Origin: Nereocystis luetkeana | Taxonomy: Eukaryota; Sar; Phaeophyceae; Laminariales; Laminariaceae | Assembly (NCBI GenBank): GCA_031213475.1 | Contig: JARUPZ010000007.1 | Location: forward strand, 2,723,586-2,787,585 | Length of the DNA stretch: 64,000 bases | Reading direction: 5' to 3' | Shown here: in pieces, positions 60,120-64,000 of the stretch | Numbering within the stretch: position 1 is the stretch's first letter | Layout of the letters: every line of letters begins with the position of its first letter | Notes under the pieces: model-generated | What the model was told of the DNA's origin: nothing | What the model saw: only the letters and a program-made list of their open reading frames with translations | Database searches by the model: none | Position numbers and translations under genes: made by a program

Positions 60120-61700
60120 ACGTACGCTGATTTACTTTTTCTTCTTTGGGGTGTATGATGTGTAGCAGTTGTCGTGATGCGTACTCCGTTGATTTCTCAT
60201 GGTCCCAGGACCCTGGACAAACACGGTCAATCGTCTGCCCCAGCCCGTGTCGAGGTGGTCTCAGGTTAGATACGGCAAGACAACTTCATGCCGAGCAGGC
60301 GGTTCCACGAGGATGGTCGAGAAACTTCCAAGCTGGCAACGGGGAGAGGTGCCAGAACTTATCCTCCTGGCGCTCCCGCCGTAGCGAAACAAACAAGGCC
60401 TGGTGACCCTCTGCAGGTCCACGTAGAGCCCGTGGTACATGATGGTAATATCGAGGAGGCGTTGTACGATGATAGAGGTCCACCCCAATTTTTCTTAGAC
60501 TCCTCACCTGAGGAGGTCCGTACCTCACCCGAAATTGACTTTATTTAGCAAAAATCAAATTGCATCCCGATGAATAATCCCATGCCCCACTTACTTATAC
60601 AAAAGCGTCATTTTTCGAAACAAAATTGGCATTGCGACGGTTTTTTCGGAGACCGTTCATTCAAAAAACATTTTATTCAGCGGGAATGTGGTACCTCTAT
60701 CATCGTAGAGCGCGTCAAACCCTATCACGTTTTTAACGAAACACTTCATCAGATTTCGGAGGCCACACGCTTGATGTTTAGGCGTATTGAAAAAAATGGA
60801 TTTTCACGGACAAAACACCGTTCGTGGCTCGCGTTTTACTTGTTTTCAGAATGTACTACCTACCTGATTTTGACCCCGGGTATTTTCCCGCGGGTAACAC
60901 CTGACAAACAATATCTGTGAGTTCTACACGACATTCATACCCGTACCGGAACTTGTGTAAGTTCTGTATGGACCGTGCTACAACACCCGGGGTATGGACA
61001 CAACAGTTTTGTACGTACCCGAAACTTTTGTGTGTTCTGCACGATATTCATACCCGGACCCGGAATTTGTGAAGGAACTCCCTACTAAGCTAAAGGGGGG
61101 GGTAACACATTGATCGATTAATCATCAGCACACAACAATCCTCCAAACACCCCCCCCCGCTACGAACGGCGGGATATTTGGGGCGTCGGTACCGCATACG
61201 GCCGTGCGCTGACCTACCCGCTTCGTTTCAATACCTGGGGAACCAGGAAGATATTATATATGTATATGTTGCTCAGGGACACACGTGCAAGGGCTTCAAA
61301 AACATAAACGTTCGACGTGTGATTCGAACCCGTGTTCCGCCGCCGACGCCAAATGTGAAGGTGGTTCAGATATACCTGGTATGTATTATGCTGGTAAGAG
61401 ACAGGGATATCGATGCTGGGTCAAGCGCGCTGCTTGTGGTAGCTCCCGATCTTGTTATTACTGCTCCTCAAGTGAGTTGAGGGGGAGAGAGAAAGCTCGA
61501 GTGAGCGAGGGTGGGTTTCGCCTGGAAAACAACAACTAACTTAGGCCAGACATTGTGACCAAAACTATGCTGTATTAAGGCATGAGTCTATACCATAAAA
61601 ATATCTCCAAACTAAAACAGAAGGGTCTGCTCTCAGGGGGGTGTCTACTACTACTGTTGTTGTAGAGGGGGTTACGGGTTCCGCTGAATATTCCACAGCG
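60120..61700. other. No gene seen
   Basis: No recognisable exon. ACCCG.....TTTTGT.CGTACCCG.AACTT.TG.GTGTTCT-type text repeats loosely twice (about 60915 and 61005). A possible upstream lipoxygenase 5' region could lie here but cannot be identified. Confidence 0.35.
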
Positions 61701-61739
61701 TGGATGATAGACAAATAGCCCAATAGTCGTTTAATTGCT

Positions 61740-64000
61740 TTCTATCGCAAATGACTCTCTATTGTGGTCCCTAATTCCAGTTAATTGAAAGGCCTCGAGC
61801 TTTATTATCTAGACAATTTCGATTGAATGACCCCTACCTGGCCCTATTGTCCAGGCAACTCCATTTTATAGGCAGTCGCCGTAATCAATCGTCCGGACAA
61901 TTCCAATTAATGGACCTTGTCCTCGATAATTAGTCTGGCCAATTCCAATTGACAGACCGTCTGCTGAATCAATTGTCCCGGCAATTCCAATGGACAGACG
62001 CCCTCCGGAACTACTGTAGTTGTCGGGACCATTTCAATTATTAGACTGCCGCCAATATTATTTGTCCCGACAATTATAATTAATAGACAGTCTCCCAGAT
62101 CAATTGCCCCTACAATCCCACTTTATACACGGGCTCCGAAATCAGTTGTCCGGACAATTTGAAGTAGCCGACTGCCTTCTAAATCAACTGTCTGGGCAAT
62201 TCCAATTAGTAGACAATATACAAAATCCCAATTATCCGGACAATTTCGACTATTATTACAAAATCTCCAAAATCGCGTCTTCAGAGAACGCCTTTGGTAG
62301 GCAGTCTGTCGAATCAATTACCCGTATATTTCAAAACATCATTGCACACGGATTATTTGGTTTCTTGAAACGTTTTTTAATGATTTACATCCGAGCGCAT
62401 GGGCTGCATCAAAACGGCTTACGTGCGGACATAAAATACAAAGCTAAAGTTGAGGTGTCCCGCCTTTTTCTGCTTATGCCTTGGACAATAGACCTATCAA
62501 TAGACTAGTTAAGCTAAAGTTTAAGTGTCCACCTTTTTCTGCTTATGCCTTGGACGTTTAAGTGTCCACCTTTTTCTGCTTATGCCTTGGACAGTATACC
62601 TATTAATATACTATTTATTGCCCCTACAACAGAGTCACGAAGTTATATATACGAGTATGTAGTATATATATGCCTATTAATTGGAATTGCCCGGGCAAGT
62701 AATGTCTAAATACTGTCTATAAGTAGCAATTGAAGGTGGTCAGACTATTGATCTTGAAATACTGTCTACTTACTATTAGATTACGGACAATTGATATATC
62801 GGGTACTGTCAACCAATTGGAATTGTCCTGACAAATAATTTTGGAGGCTCTCAATCAATCGAAATTGCCCTGACAATTGGTTTCAGAGACTACTCATTAA
62901 TTGGAATTGTCCGAACAATAATTGATGTTACGTGCTTCTAACTAATTGGACTTGTCCAGACAAATGAGCTCGGAGACTGCTTGTTGATTGAAATTGTGCT
63001 GGCAAACGATTTTTGTCTATTAATTCTAATTCTATTATTGCTTGAACAATTGATTTCTGGTGATTTACATAAATTGGAATTGTCGGGGCAACCGCTTTGA
63101 GAGACCGCCCATTAATTGGAGTTGTCCGAACAATTGGTTTCGGAAGCGATACACTAATTGGAATTGTCATGACTATTGAGTATCCGAGGGCAGTGCTATT
63201 TGAAAGCCGGCAGCTGCTTGCAGAATTACAATTGATTTGGTACATAAATACCATGCTATTATTGCCTCTCATCTACAACTGGATTGGGAACTTCCCTGTA
63301 TACGCAATCATTTGCAAGGTCCTTGACTGCGCCATATTACGACTATAATCTATTCACTGGGGATTTCGGATCATAAGATAATAATAGGTACACGGCCATG
63401 ACATTTATTTATCGAGCGATTGATTTCTCGCGCGGCATCTGAAATGACTTGTGCGGACAATTCCAACCACTTTCCAATCGCCGAAGTCCGTTTGGATAAT
63501 TCCATTTAATTGACAGTAGCACCCGAAATCAGTTGTTTGGACAATTCCATTTAATAAGCAGAATACGATTTCAATTATTCAGTACAAGTCATATTAACAG
63601 ACAGCTCCCGAAATCAATTGTCAGGACAATTCCAGTTAGTTGACAACACCCGAAATCAATTGCCCGGACAATTCCAAGCATTGGCCAGCACCCGAAATCT
63701 ATTTGCTGGATAATTCCTACCTGGTATTAATTACCCGTCTCCGCAATCAATTGTTTAGACTATTCCAATTCATAGAGAACACTCGAAACCTATTGCTCAC
63801 ACAAGTTCAATTCATAGATGGTCTTCGAAATCTTTTGACTGGATAATTCCAATTCATAGACAATCGCCGAAATCAATTGTATGGACAATTTCAATTCATA
63901 GACGGTCGCCAAAACCAATTAATTGTCAAGACAAATCCAATTAACACAGCCTCCTGGATTTGATTAATTGTACACACAATAGACTATTGAAATAGGAATT
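61740..64000. repeat. Satellite based on the palindrome AATTGTCCGGACAATT
   Basis: Degenerate units of about 45-60 bases: CAATTGTCCGGACAATTCC, AATTAATAGAC, then AGTC..CCGAAAT. Left block (61740-62300) and right block (63430-64000) run in one orientation; the middle block (about 62680-63190) runs in the other (GTCTATTAATTGGAATTGTC). The array continues beyond the window. Confidence 0.85.
62439..62606 (+). repeat. Short tandem repeat within the satellite, 3 units
   Basis: GTGTCC(C)ACCTTTTTCTGCTTATGCCTTGGAC occurs three times (about 62455, 62527 and 62565), the last two directly adjacent. Confidence 0.85.

Overview
The window is nuclear eukaryotic DNA. It carries spliced genes with GT-AG introns, kilobase-scale introns, many short dispersed repeats and several decayed retroelements. 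Gene style, repeat load and the type of reverse transcriptase point to a photosynthetic stramenopile, most likely a brown alga. That assignment is an inference from general resemblance, because no marker gene here proves it.

Two real protein genes account for nearly all the coding sequence. On the + strand, 362-15495 holds the 3' part of a DOCK-family Rho-GTPase exchange factor: seven exons covering the DHR2 catalytic domain, all joined in phase 0, with the gene entering from the left edge. On the - strand, 35847-58408 holds a lipoxygenase in 18 exons. Every exon junction agrees in phase and the reconstructed catalytic domain is about 605 residues, including all iron ligands and the C-terminal isoleucine. 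A short possible first exon lies at 58569-58630. The two genes converge on a gene-poor stretch from 15.5 to 35.8 kb.

That stretch holds transposon remains: a non-LTR reverse transcriptase fragment (21.0-21.7 kb), a decayed Ty3/Gypsy element with integrase and chromodomain pieces (22.9-25.1 kb), and a nearly intact 4.6 kb LTR element (27767-32331) that encodes only a Gag-like zinc-knuckle protein. The introns of both genes hold small inverted-repeat elements of at least three families, including a TTAA-flanked piggyBac-like one and a TA-flanked one, plus degenerate satellites and microsatellites. A second non-LTR reverse transcriptase fragment lies at 59.5-60.1 kb. From 61.7 kb to the right edge the sequence is an A+T-rich satellite built around the palindrome AATTGTCCGGACAATT.

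The most unusual signal is a 9-base word, TACCNGGTA (almost always TACCAGGTA or its complement TACCTGGTA). It occurs about 33 times where about one is expected. In at least four places two copies of the same repeat can be compared, one with an undisturbed TA and the other with TA-CCNGG-TA. The word therefore looks like a 7-base insertion at TA sites, best explained as the excision scar of a very active TA-targeting DNA transposon. None falls in a recognised exon.
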